Source: Kiritimatiellia bacterium
GTDB lineage: Bacteria > Verrucomicrobiota > Kiritimatiellia > RFP12 > UBA1067
Direction of reading: 5' to 3'
DNA: 8,940 bases
Assembly (NCBI GenBank): GCA_017959645.1
Contig: JAGDAE010000260.1
Location: forward strand, 1 to 8,940
The position numbers and the translations under genes are program-made. A model generated the notes under the pieces. That model searched no databases. It was not told the origin of the DNA and saw only the letters and a list, made by a program, of their open reading frames with translations. Below are positions 1-7,017 of this stretch, one piece after another (position 1 is the stretch's first letter; each line of letters starts with the position of its first letter).

Positions 1-1
1 C

Positions 2-196
2 TTTTTCCTGAACTGCGTCGCGTATCTGGCCGGAATCGACGCGGTCGCGGCGAGCGGCGTCGAAGTGGGACGGCTTCAGACCGGAATGGACCGGTCTGGC
101 CGCCTGCGGCTGGCGTACATTACCGTCGGCGCGATTCCGTCGGCTCTGTTTCTGGCGCTTGCGGCGGCGGTGGCGGCGAGGAGGCGGCGCAAATGA
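2..196 (+). CDS. GldG-family ABC transporter auxiliary protein, C-terminal end (partial)
   Basis: Only the last 64 codons are in the window; the 5' part lies upstream. The visible piece begins with FFLNCVAYLAGID, which fits the segment before the last membrane helix in GldG-type proteins (an F-x-x-N-x-x-x-x-L-A-G pattern). A linker follows, then one hydrophobic helix at about visible residues 37-59, and the protein ends in a basic RRRRK stop-transfer tail. GldG proteins are auxiliary membrane subunits of ABC-2 type exporters. In Bacteroidetes they work with GldA and GldF in gliding, while in other phyla the cargo is unknown. The stop codon (194-196) overlaps the ATG of the next gene as ATGA, and that gene encodes a DUF4340 protein, the usual partner of GldG. 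That context supports the call more strongly than the short sequence alone. An ABC ATPase and permease would be expected just upstream. Confidence 0.68.
   Translation, partial: FFLNCVAYLAGIDAVAASGVEVGRLQTGMDRSGRLRLAYITVGAIPSALFLALAAAVAARRRRK
179..184 (+). promoter_or_regulatory. Ribosome binding site for the DUF4340 gene
   Basis: AGGAGG lies 8 bases before the ATG at 193, inside the last codons of the GldG-like gene. It supports the ATG at 193 as the true start and implies translational coupling through the ATGA overlap. Confidence 0.7.
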
Positions 197-1893
197 GCAA
201 TTTCAGAACCAATTTCTATCTGCTGATCGCCATCGCCGCGGTCGCGTTCGCCAATTTCGTGGTCGACGACATGCGGCTAGATTCCGGCAGCGGAGCCGGC
301 GGGGGCGAGACGTTCTGCTCGCTAGCCGGCGAAAGTTCGCTTTCGGAAATAACGCTCTCCGGCGCTTGCGGCGCCGTCAAAATCGTCCGCGACGGCGCAT
401 GGAGGATCGTCGAGCCGTTCGAAAGCGCCGCCGACGACAGGGCGGTCAACCGGCTCGTAGACGCTCTCGCCGCCGCTGCGCCGTCCGATTCGCTTTCTGG
501 ATCGGATCTTCAGAAAATCCGCGACCCCGACGGCGTCTTCGGATTCGCGTCGACGAATGCGGTCGGCGTCTCGCTGCGCACGAAAGACGGCAGAACCGAG
601 ATGTTGCGCTTCGGTGCTTTGGTGCCAACCGGCGGCGGCGTGTACGCGGCTAAGTCCGGCGTCGAGGCCGTGTTTGTGGTGCCGGCGGATACGGCCGCCG
701 CGGCCGCTCCTGACGCGGACGGGCTGCGCGACCGGCGGCTATTCGCGATCCAGCCGGAGTCGGTGACGGCGCTGGACGTGAAGCGCGCGGACGGATCGCT
801 TTCCAGAATCGCCCGCGACGACGGCGTATGGAAGATGTCCAGACCCGAGACGGCCGAGGTTTCCGCCGAAAGGATGAAGCGTCTGCTGCAGGGCGTGTTC
901 GCGGCGTCGGCCGTCGATTTCGTCTGGCCGGTTGGCGCCTCCAATGAAGTCGGCGTGGCTTCCGCCGCCATGCTCGCCGCCTACGGACTCGGCGCCGACA
1001 GCGAAATCGCGCTTTCGTTTTCGCTGCGCGACGGTTCCGCGGCGCAGGTCGCCTTCGGACGCGACGCCGGCGGCGGGCTCGTCTACGCGCTGGCGCACAA
1101 CGGCGGGGCGATAGTCACCGTCGACGCTTCGCTGCTCGATTTCGTCCGCGATCGCACCGGGCGGCTGGCCGATTCGCTCGTCTTCCACTACGATCCGAAG
1201 AAGGTCGCCAGTCTCGCCCTTGCCGACGGCCAGACCGCATACCGGCTTGGAAAGGACGAACGCGGAGTGTGGAAACTCGATTCGCCGGTTTCGGCGCCGG
1301 CCGACCAGGAAACGGTTCTGGCGCTGATCGACCGTCTGCTCGCGCTGAAGAATCCGGATCGCGACGATTCCGGCGTCGTCGTCTCGTTCACGACCAACCG
1401 CCCCGGGGTCGCGGTTTCGCGCCAGGCGGCGCTCGGCCGGATAAGGCCGGAGGATCTGCGCAGTCTCGAAATAATAGACTTCGCCGCCAAGGACATCAGA
1501 CGGCTCGTGGTCTCCCGCGCCGGCGACGACAAGCCGTCCGCCGTGGTCTACGACGGCGAAACGTCGCTCTGGCGCGTCGAGTCGGCTCCGAGAGGAGGGG
1601 GCGCGGTCCAGCGCGCGGTGGACGATATCGTTGCCGCGATAAGTCCACTCAAGGCCGCCAAGGTCGAACGGCTCGCGGTCGACGGCGCGAGCCTCCGGCA
1701 ATACGGGCTCGACAAGCCGTTCCTGACCGTGGCGGTGGACACGATGCGGGACAACGCGATGCGCCGGAACATACTGATAGGCAGCCGTACGGACGGCGGC
1801 TATTTCGCGACGCTCGGTTCGGCTGACGCGGTTTTCGTCGTTCCCGACGAGACGGTGCTGAAACTCGCCGCCGATATCGTCGCCGATCAATAG
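193..1893 (+). CDS. DUF4340 domain-containing membrane-anchored protein
   Basis: This 566-residue protein has one N-terminal hydrophobic segment (about residues 8-24) that should anchor it in the inner membrane, leaving the rest on the outer face. The body is a set of diverged repeats typical of DUF4340: a strand pair, a GxW turn followed by a strand and often a proline, then an amphipathic helix rich in L and A. The signature tryptophans are W70, W213, W360 and W460. Three of the units (around W70, W213 and W460) are followed by a second half with a VxVxL, L-x-x-G and YA-x-FVVP-like pattern; the third appears shortened. DUF4340 proteins are regularly encoded beside GldG-type subunits of ABC-2 exporters, but their biochemical role is not established. 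The start at 193 is chosen for the AGGAGG at 179-184 and the ATGA overlap with the preceding stop. It probably closes the exporter operon. No enzyme motif is visible. Confidence 0.85.
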   Translation: MSNFRTNFYLLIAIAAVAFANFVVDDMRLDSGSGAGGGETFCSLAGESSLSEITLSGACGAVKIVRDGAWRIVEPFESAADDRAVNRLVDALAAAAPSDSLSGSDLQKIRDPDGVFGFASTNAVGVSLRTKDGRTEMLRFGALVPTGGGVYAAKSGVEAVFVVPADTAAAAAPDADGLRDRRLFAIQPESVTALDVKRADGSLSRIARDDGVWKMSRPETAEVSAERMKRLLQGVFAASAVDFVWPVGASNEVGVASAAMLAAYGLGADSEIALSFSLRDGSAAQVAFGRDAGGGLVYALAHNGGAIVTVDASLLDFVRDRTGRLADSLVFHYDPKKVASLALADGQTAYRLGKDERGVWKLDSPVSAPADQETVLALIDRLLALKNPDRDDSGVVVSFTTNRPGVAVSRQAALGRIRPEDLRSLEIIDFAAKDIRRLVVSRAGDDKPSAVVYDGETSLWRVESAPRGGGAVQRAVDDIVAAISPLKAAKVERLAVDGASLRQYGLDKPFLTVAVDTMRDNAMRRNILIGSRTDGGYFATLGSADAVFVVPDETVLKLAADIVADQ

Positions 1894-1952
1894 CCGCTTT
1901 TGCCGCGGCGGTGCGCTGCGAGCAAGAAACAAAACGACATGATCCTTCATCC

Positions 1953-2468
1953 ATGAGAATACTTTTTCTTAGCGACATACACGGGGTGCCGTCCGCGCTC
2001 GACGCTGCGCTGGCGGCCGGGGACTCTCTCGGCTGGGACAGAATCGCGCTGCTGGGCGATCTTCTGTATCACGGTCCGCGCAACGGCGTGCCGGATCTCT
2101 ACGATCCGGTCGCGGTCGCGAAACGGCTCAATTCGCTCAAGGACGTCATCGTCGCCGTCCGCGGAAATTGCGACGCAGAAGTGGACCAGATGATGTTCGA
2201 GTTCCCGATGATGGGCGACTGCGAACTGCTCGACGCGGGGTCGAAGATGTTCTTTCTGACGCACGGGCATGTTTTCAACGAACGCAATCCGCCGCCGGCC
2301 GGAGTCGCCGACATCCTCGCGCACGGCCATACGCACGTTCCGGAACTGAAGACGCTGGAAAGCGGACTCGTCGTCTTCAATCCCGGTTCGGTTTCGCTGC
2401 CCAAGGGCGGCAGCCAGAGGTCGTTCGGCTATTTCGACGGCGAAAAGCTCCATCGGTTCGCGATTTGA
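1953..2468 (+). CDS. YfcE/MJ0936-family metallophosphoesterase
   Basis: A 171-residue protein, the normal length for small YfcE-type phosphodiesterases of the calcineurin-like superfamily. The two-metal site can be read in order: D8 and H10 (SDIHG), D36 (LLGDLLYHG), N72 (RGNCD), H104 (LTHGH), and H126 and H128 (AHGHTHVP), followed by NPGS at 143-146. These enzymes hydrolyse phosphodiesters such as model aryl phosphodiesters in the cytoplasm, and the natural substrate is generally unknown. The ATG at 1953 is chosen because MRILFLSDIHG is the family's exact N-terminus. A GTG in frame at 1911 would add 14 residues that match nothing in the family. No good Shine-Dalgarno sequence precedes 1953; the leader is GAAACAAAACGAC-like. 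The 59-base gap after the DUF4340 gene holds only a weak 5-bp hairpin. The gene is followed by the his promoter region, so it probably ends its own transcription unit. Confidence 0.93.
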   Translation: MRILFLSDIHGVPSALDAALAAGDSLGWDRIALLGDLLYHGPRNGVPDLYDPVAVAKRLNSLKDVIVAVRGNCDAEVDQMMFEFPMMGDCELLDAGSKMFFLTHGHVFNERNPPPAGVADILAHGHTHVPELKTLESGLVVFNPGSVSLPKGGSQRSFGYFDGEKLHRFAI

Positions 2469-2477
2469 CGGCAAGGC

Positions 2478-2492
2478 AAATGGCCGGCATTT
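2478..2492. repeat. 15-bp near-palindrome upstream of the his promoter
   Basis: AAATG (2478-2482) and CATTT (2488-2492) are perfect inverted arms around a GCCGG centre. The site sits between the end of the phosphoesterase gene and the extended -10 element at 2518-2526, that is, just upstream of where a -35 box would lie. It could be an operator, or a short hairpin at the 3' end of the upstream message. There is no convincing U-run after it, so I do not call it a terminator. A 5-bp arm is short enough to arise by chance. Confidence 0.3.
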
Positions 2493-2517
2493 CCATCCCC
2501 CGCAGGGCTGATAATTA

Positions 2518-2526
2518 TGGTATAAT
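2518..2526 (+). promoter_or_regulatory. Extended -10 promoter driving hisB and the genes after it
   Basis: TGG followed directly by TATAAT (2521-2526) is a perfect sigma-70 type -10 hexamer with the TGn extension. It lies in an AT-rich patch (2511-2528) inside a GC-rich genome. No recognisable -35 hexamer is found 16-18 bases upstream (the region reads CCCCGC), which fits an extended -10 promoter. Transcription would be expected to start at about 2532-2534. That would place an upstream in-frame ATG at 2529 outside the message and leave the ATG at 2550 as the start of hisB. This is the only strong promoter-like element I can see in the window. Confidence 0.72.
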
Positions 2527-2539
2527 ACATGTGCAAGGG

Positions 2540-2545
2540 AAAGGA
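2540..2545 (+). promoter_or_regulatory. Ribosome binding site deciding the hisB start
   Basis: AAAGGA sits 4 bases before the ATG at 2550 and inside the probable 5' leader that begins near 2533. The competing ATG at 2529 overlaps the promoter and has no ribosome binding site. Confidence 0.6.
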
Positions 2546-2549
2546 CACC

Positions 2550-3134
2550 ATGCGAAAAAGCGCCATTGAACGCAAGACGAAGGAGACCAGGATCTCCCTG
2601 TCGCTCGATCTCGACGGATCGGGCGAGGGGGTGATCGACACCGGCATAGGATTCTTCGACCATATGCTCGAGCTTCTGAAGAAGCACGCGCTGATCGATC
2701 TTTCGGTCAAGGCCGAGGGCGATCTCGATGTCGACTACCATCATACCGTCGAGGATGTCGGGCTGGTGTTCGGCAAGGCTCTCGACGAGGCGCTGGGCGG
2801 GCGAAAGGGAATCGTGCGCTACGGCTTCGCGTCGATACCGATGGACGAGGCGCTGTGCGAGACGAGCATCGATCTCGGCGGCAGGCCGTTTCTCGTCATG
2901 CAGTGTCCGATGAAGCATATGTCGGTGAGGGATTTCGAGGTGAAGCTGGTGGAAGAGTTCTTCCGCGCGGTGTCGGTCGAGAGCCGGTCGAACATACATC
3001 TGCGCCAGATATACGGCGACGAGGCGCACCACGTGTGCGAAGGGCTGTTCAAGAGCTTCGCCCGGGCGCTGAGGTCTGCCAAAGCGGTCGATCCCCTCGA
3101 GAAGGGCGTACCCTCGTCGAAAGGCGTGATATGA
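2550..3134 (+). CDS. hisB: Imidazoleglycerol-phosphate dehydratase HisB (monofunctional)
   Basis: This enzyme dehydrates imidazole glycerol phosphate to imidazole acetol phosphate in histidine biosynthesis, in the cytoplasm, using manganese. The product is 194 residues, the normal length for a single-domain HisB without the phosphatase domain found in E. coli. The two repeated metal-binding halves are clear: GFFDHML (H38), HHTVE at 64-68, IPMDEAL at 96-102, an N-I-H-L segment with H150, and HHVCE at 160-164, ending in a VPSSKGVI tail (family: VPSTKG). In the usual GxNxHH motif the Asn position is Glu here (GDEAHH, 156-161), a mild departure. The start at 2550 is preferred over 2529 because of the promoter and ribosome binding site just upstream. 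Its stop overlaps the hisA ATG as ATGA (3131-3134), so the two are probably translationally coupled. Confidence 0.95.
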   Translation: MRKSAIERKTKETRISLSLDLDGSGEGVIDTGIGFFDHMLELLKKHALIDLSVKAEGDLDVDYHHTVEDVGLVFGKALDEALGGRKGIVRYGFASIPMDEALCETSIDLGGRPFLVMQCPMKHMSVRDFEVKLVEEFFRAVSVESRSNIHLRQIYGDEAHHVCEGLFKSFARALRSAKAVDPLEKGVPSSKGVI

Positions 3135-3856
3135 CGATATTGCCGGCCATAGACCTCAAAGACGGCAAGTGCGTGCGTCTGCGCCAGGGGCGTGCGGACG
3201 AGGTCACTGTATACGGCGACGATCCGGCCGAACAGGCGCGCGACTGGCGCGAACAGGGCGGAAGGGAGCTGCACGTGGTCGATCTCGACGGGGCTTTCGC
3301 CGGCGAGCCGAGGCACGCCGCGACGATTCGCCGGATAATCGAGGCGTTCGGCGGTCCGGTTGAAGTCGGCGGGGGGCTTCGCGACCCCGATTCGCTGCGC
3401 GCGGTCGTCGAAGCCGGCGCGGCGCGGGCGATAATCGGTTCGGCGGCGCTGGAGGATCCGGCGTTCCTTTCGGAGGCGGTGGAGCTTTACGGCGACAAGA
3501 TCGCGGTGGGCATCGACGCCCGCGACGGTTTCGTGCAGACCCGGGGGTGGGTGGAGACGACCAAAGTTCTCGCGACCGATCTCGCTAAGGCGGTGATGGC
3601 GGCCGGAGTGAAGACGATAATCTACACCGACACCGCCACCGACGGCATGCTCAAGGGACCAAATCTCACCCAGATGGCCGCGATATGCGACGCCGCTCCC
3701 GGCTGCGCGATCACGGCTTCGGGCGGCGTATCGTCGCCGTACGACATCGCCAATCTGAAGGCGCTGGAACGGCCCAATCTGCGGGCGGCGATCGTCGGCA
3801 AGGCGCTCTACGACGGCAGAACCACGCTCAAGGAGATGAATGTCGCCGCGCTGTAG
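3131..3856 (+). CDS. hisA: Phosphoribosylformimino-5-aminoimidazole carboxamide ribotide isomerase HisA
   Basis: HisA is the Amadori isomerase that converts ProFAR to PRFAR, the step before the HisF/HisH synthase reaction. The 241-residue product has the usual length and reads as a complete half-barrel-duplicated TIM barrel. The first strand is ILPAIDLKDGKCVRL with catalytic D8. HVVDLDGA is at 48-55, the phosphate-binding VGGGLR at 79-84, and GIDARDG with catalytic D129 at 127-133. YTDTATDGML follows at 165-174, and the second phosphate-binding loop ASGGVSS at 196-202. The ATG at 3131 overlaps the hisB stop. The 3' end overlaps the next gene by 17 bases and contains that gene's ribosome binding site. 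hisH, which often sits between hisB and hisA, is absent here, and hisF does not follow. Confidence 0.95.
   Translation: MTILPAIDLKDGKCVRLRQGRADEVTVYGDDPAEQARDWREQGGRELHVVDLDGAFAGEPRHAATIRRIIEAFGGPVEVGGGLRDPDSLRAVVEAGAARAIIGSAALEDPAFLSEAVELYGDKIAVGIDARDGFVQTRGWVETTKVLATDLAKAVMAAGVKTIIYTDTATDGMLKGPNLTQMAAICDAAPGCAITASGGVSSPYDIANLKALERPNLRAAIVGKALYDGRTTLKEMNVAAL
3830..3835 (+). promoter_or_regulatory. Ribosome binding site for the M16 protease inside hisA
   Basis: AAGGAG lies 4 bases before the ATG at 3840 and encodes part of the last few hisA codons. It fixes the protease start within hisA and argues that the 17-base overlap is real and not an annotation artefact. Confidence 0.75.
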
Positions 3857-5066
3857 CACGCTCGCCAACGGTCTTCGCGTCGTGCTGGCTCCGTGCGAAG
3901 CCGAGAGCGCGGCTTTCGGGCTGTTCGTCGCTTCCGGCTCGCGCCACGAAAGCGCGAAGACGGCCGGGATCTCGCATTTCATCGAACATATGCTTTTCAA
4001 GGGCACACCGACGCGGCGGCCGATCGACATCACGCGCGCGATCGAGGGGCGCGGCGGCAATTTCAACGCCTGCACCGGCGAAGAGTCGACATGCTATTTC
4101 GCGCACCTGCCCGACGAATACATCGGCGAGGCGATCGACATTCTCTCGGACATGTACCTCAACGCGTCCATCGACGCCGGCGAGCTGGAGCTGGAGAAGG
4201 GAGTCGTCATCGACGAAATAAAGATGTACGACGACGAGCCCGATTCGGTGGCGGCCGAGAATCTGCAGAGGGCGCTTTTCCCCGGCTCCATGCTTGGCGC
4301 CCCGGTGGCCGGAAGCGAAAAGACGCTGAGACCGATGACGCCGGAGATGCTGAAGAACTACATCGCCTCGCACTATCTGCCGGCAAACACGGTCGCGGTC
4401 GTCGTCGGCAAGTTCGACGAGGACGAAGTCGCCGGGAGAATCGAAAAGAATCTCGGCTTGCGCCGTTCGCGCCGGGGTGGGCTGAAGACGGACGACCCGT
4501 TCCGCCTCCCGCGAGTGGAATCGGTCGTCGCGGAACGGGAGGTCAAGCAGACGCAGCTCGCGATCGGCTACCGCACGTTCGGCGTCGGCGACAGCCGCAG
4601 ATACGCGGCGGCGATGATGGACGCGATGCTCGGGCGCGGGATGTCGAGCCGCCTTTTCCAGGAGGTGCGCGAGAAGCGCGGCATGAGCTACGACATCGCC
4701 TCGCGGCTGCAGTTCTTCTCCGACGCCGGAATGTTCGTCGTGACCGCCGGGGTCGATTCGAAGAAGGCCGAAGCGGCTTTGAAGACGATCGACCGCGAAC
4801 TCGAAAAGATGCGCGCGAAGGGCGTGTCGGCGGCGGAGCTCAAGCGCACGAAAGAATATATCGCCGGAAATTTCAAACTGAGCCGTGAACGCACGGTCTC
4901 GAAGCTGTTCTTCTACGGGCAGGCGATCCTGTCGTTCGGACGGATCGTCACGTTCGAGGAGCAGCTGGAGGGCTTCCGTTCCGTATCCGCCGCCGACGTC
5001 AAGGCGGTCGCCGAAGAGATACTCAGACCAGAAAACAGATCCGTAAGCCGGGTGGTTCCGAAATGA
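3840..5066 (+). CDS. M16-family zinc metallopeptidase (processing-peptidase/PqqL type)
   Basis: This 408-residue protein is a single M16B-type subunit with two homologous halves. The inverted zinc motif HFIEH is intact (H46, E49, H50). The third ligand is most likely E126, in a VVIDEI segment, exactly 76 residues after H50 as in mitochondrial processing peptidase. GNFNACTGEESTCY at 73-86 matches the strand-edge segment of the family (usually N-A-x-T-x-x-E-x-T-x-Y). In the C-terminal half, SRLFQEVREKRGMSYDIAS at 270-288 carries the conserved R and Y (Y284) pair that helps bind substrate, so this one chain has both halves of the active chamber. There is no signal peptide, so it is probably cytoplasmic and homodimeric. 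Homologues often sit near dut or pnp in other bacteria; the neighbours here are hisA and aconitase. Its stop overlaps the aconitase ATG as ATGA. Confidence 0.93.
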   Translation: MSPRCSTLANGLRVVLAPCEAESAAFGLFVASGSRHESAKTAGISHFIEHMLFKGTPTRRPIDITRAIEGRGGNFNACTGEESTCYFAHLPDEYIGEAIDILSDMYLNASIDAGELELEKGVVIDEIKMYDDEPDSVAAENLQRALFPGSMLGAPVAGSEKTLRPMTPEMLKNYIASHYLPANTVAVVVGKFDEDEVAGRIEKNLGLRRSRRGGLKTDDPFRLPRVESVVAEREVKQTQLAIGYRTFGVGDSRRYAAAMMDAMLGRGMSSRLFQEVREKRGMSYDIASRLQFFSDAGMFVVTAGVDSKKAEAALKTIDRELEKMRAKGVSAAELKRTKEYIAGNFKLSRERTVSKLFFYGQAILSFGRIVTFEEQLEGFRSVSAADVKAVAEEILRPENRSVSRVVPK

Positions 5067-7000
5067 AAACGAAGAAGAAAACAAGACCCATGAACGTCGT
5101 CGAGAAAATCCTTCTGCCTCATCTTGTCGAGGGCGATCCCGGCCGCGACCCCGAACTTGGAATCCGCATCGACCAGACGCTTACGCAAGACGCGACCGGG
5201 ACGATGGCGTATCTGCAGTTCGAGTCGATGGGGGTCGAGCGCGTGCGCAACGAGCTTGCGGTCTCCTACGTCGACCACAATACGGTGCAGATCGGATACG
5301 AAAACGCCGACGACCACGATTTTCTCGCTTCCGTCGCCAGGAAATTCGGCATAATCTACTCGAAGGCCGGAAACGGCATCTGCCACCAGCTCCATCTGGA
5401 GCGTTTCGGCAGGCCCGGTACGACGCTGCTGGGCAGCGACTCGCACACTCCGACCGGCGGCGGAATCGGCCAGATCGCGATCGGCGCGGGCGGAATCGAC
5501 ATCGCGGTCGCGATGGCCGGCGGGGCGTTCCACATCCCCGCTCCGAAAGTGAGGGCGATACGGCTCAAGGGGAAGCTCCCTCCCGGAACGAGCGCCAAGG
5601 ACGTCATTCTGAAGGTGCTTTCGAAGTTCGGAACGAAGGGCAATGTCGGCTGGATTTTCGAATATGCCGGCCCCGGCGTCAAGACGCTCGACGTTCCGTC
5701 GCGCGCTACGATAGCGAACATGGGGGCGGAGCTCGGGGTGACGACGAGCGTCTTCCCGTCCGACGCGGTCACGAAGCGGTTTCTCGCCGCGCAGGGACGC
5801 GCGGGGGACTATGCCGCGATCTCGGCCGACAAGGGTGCGAAGTACGACGACGAGTTCGAGATCGACCTTTCGTCGATCGAGCCGCTCGCCGCCGCGCCGC
5901 ACAGCCCCGGCAACGTCGTGACCGTGGCGTCGGTGGCGGGAACGAAAGTCAACCAGGTCATGATCGGCTCGTGCACGAACAGCTCCTACCGCGACATCCG
6001 CACGGTCGCGCAGATACTGAAGGGCAAGCATGTCGCCGACGACGTCGAGGTCGGAATCGCCTGCGGTTCGCGCCAGGTCGTCAACATGCTCGCGAAGGAC
6101 GGTTCGCTCGCGATCCTGATCAAGGCCGGCTGCCGCATTCTCGAGAATGCGTGCGGTTTCTGCATCGGCGCGCACATGAGTCCGTCCACCGACGCGGTGT
6201 CGCTGAGAACCAGCAACCGCAATTTCGAGGGCCGTTCGGGGACGAAATCGGCCAAGGTCTATCTGGTCTCGCCCGAGACGGCGGCGGCGAGCGCGCTTGC
6301 CGGATGCTTCGCCGCGTCGAAGGGCACGGCGGCGGTTCCGGAGCCGGAGAAATTCCCGGTGGACGATGCGATGTTCCTCTATCGCGACACGGCCGGCAAG
6401 GGCGTTCCCGGAACGGAAATCGTCCGCGGACCCAACATCGCGCAGGTTCCGCGCGGGGTCGCCATGCCGAAGGATCTTGTCGGCATCGCGGCGATCAAAG
6501 TCGGCGACAAGATCACGACAGACCATATAATGCCGGCCGGCGCGCGGCTCAAGTTCCGTTCGAACGTGCCGGAATACGCGAAATACGTGTTCGAGCCGGT
6601 CGACCCCAAATTTCACGACCGCTGTCTCTCCAACCGGGCGGAGGGGCTTTTCAATGTCATTGTCGCCGGCGAAAGCTACGGCCAGGGTTCCAGCCGCGAG
6701 CACGCCGCCCTGTGTCCGATGTTCCTCGGCGTCAAGGCGGTCGTGGCGAAATCGATCGAAAGGATCCACCGCGCGAACCTCGTCAATTTCGGCATTGTCC
6801 CGTTCGTGTTCGAAAATCCGGACGATTTCGACATGGTCATGCAGGACGACATGATGACGGTGAAGAACATCCGCGAGGCGATTTCGTCGGACGGAAGGGC
6901 TTTGATCCGCACCGTGCGCGGCGAGATCCGCGTTCGCGCCGAACTTTCGGAAAGGGAGAGGAAAATCGTTCTCGCCGGCGGACTGCTGGCTTCGCTGTGA
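5063..7000 (+). CDS. Aconitate hydratase, short Aquifex-type
   Basis: This enzyme interconverts citrate and isocitrate with a 4Fe-4S cluster. At 645 residues it matches the short Aquifex-type class and is well below the roughly 850-900 residues of AcnA/AcnB. Cluster ligands are C304 (GSCTNS), C364 and C367 (NACGFCIG; many relatives have CGPC). Substrate and active-site segments include IDQTLTQDATGTM (36-48), GSDSHTPTGGGIG (124-136), RNFEGRSGT (386-394), TTDHIMPAGARL (485-496) and the catalytic loop YGQGSSREHAAL (539-550). The swivelling domain 4 occupies about 470-620. The start at 5063 overlaps the protease stop as ATGA. An in-frame ATG at 5090 begins MNVVEKIL, which is where homology starts, and is a reasonable alternative; the first 9 residues are a Lys-rich extension. 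A 3-isopropylmalate dehydratase large subunit is excluded because the swivelling domain is fused to the same chain. Confidence 0.93.
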   Translation: MKTKKKTRPMNVVEKILLPHLVEGDPGRDPELGIRIDQTLTQDATGTMAYLQFESMGVERVRNELAVSYVDHNTVQIGYENADDHDFLASVARKFGIIYSKAGNGICHQLHLERFGRPGTTLLGSDSHTPTGGGIGQIAIGAGGIDIAVAMAGGAFHIPAPKVRAIRLKGKLPPGTSAKDVILKVLSKFGTKGNVGWIFEYAGPGVKTLDVPSRATIANMGAELGVTTSVFPSDAVTKRFLAAQGRAGDYAAISADKGAKYDDEFEIDLSSIEPLAAAPHSPGNVVTVASVAGTKVNQVMIGSCTNSSYRDIRTVAQILKGKHVADDVEVGIACGSRQVVNMLAKDGSLAILIKAGCRILENACGFCIGAHMSPSTDAVSLRTSNRNFEGRSGTKSAKVYLVSPETAAASALAGCFAASKGTAAVPEPEKFPVDDAMFLYRDTAGKGVPGTEIVRGPNIAQVPRGVAMPKDLVGIAAIKVGDKITTDHIMPAGARLKFRSNVPEYAKYVFEPVDPKFHDRCLSNRAEGLFNVIVAGESYGQGSSREHAALCPMFLGVKAVVAKSIERIHRANLVNFGIVPFVFENPDDFDMVMQDDMMTVKNIREAISSDGRALIRTVRGEIRVRAELSERERKIVLAGGLLASL

Positions 7001-7004
7001 CAAA

Positions 7005-7010
7005 AGGAGG
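7005..7010 (+). promoter_or_regulatory. Ribosome binding site for the GH127-like gene
   Basis: A perfect AGGAGG fills much of the 17-base gap after aconitase. It is 7 bases before the ATG at 7018 but only 1 base before the in-frame ATG at 7012. The start is therefore 7018. Confidence 0.85.
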
Positions 7011-7017
7011 AATGGAA

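Noticed and set aside
1893..1909. Possible terminator after the DUF4340 gene (GCCGC, TTTTGCC loop, GCGGC)
   Set aside because: The stem is only 5 bp and no U-run follows. Such short inverted repeats are common in GC-rich sequence.
1911..1952. GTG start at 1911 that would extend the phosphoesterase by 14 residues
   Set aside because: The family starts at the MRILFLSDIHG strand encoded from 1953. The extension has no homology and no ribosome binding site.
2465..2470. TTGACG at the end of the phosphoesterase gene as a -35 box
   Set aside because: It is 50 bases from the TATAAT at 2521, and nothing like a -10 hexamer occurs 16-18 bases downstream of it.
4913..7003. A 696-codon open frame on the minus strand covering all of the aconitase gene, with similar long minus-strand frames opposite most other genes
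   Set aside because: It is the mirror of a GC-rich gene with strong third-position bias. The translation is rich in R, D and H with no family resemblance, and the plus-strand frame encodes a complete aconitase with all its motifs.
5971..7017. The frame of the GH127-like gene stays open for about 347 codons upstream, suggesting a larger fused protein
   Set aside because: That stretch overlaps the conserved aconitase C-terminus in another frame, is composed largely of R, G and P, and the signal peptide plus AGGAGG fix the start at 7018.
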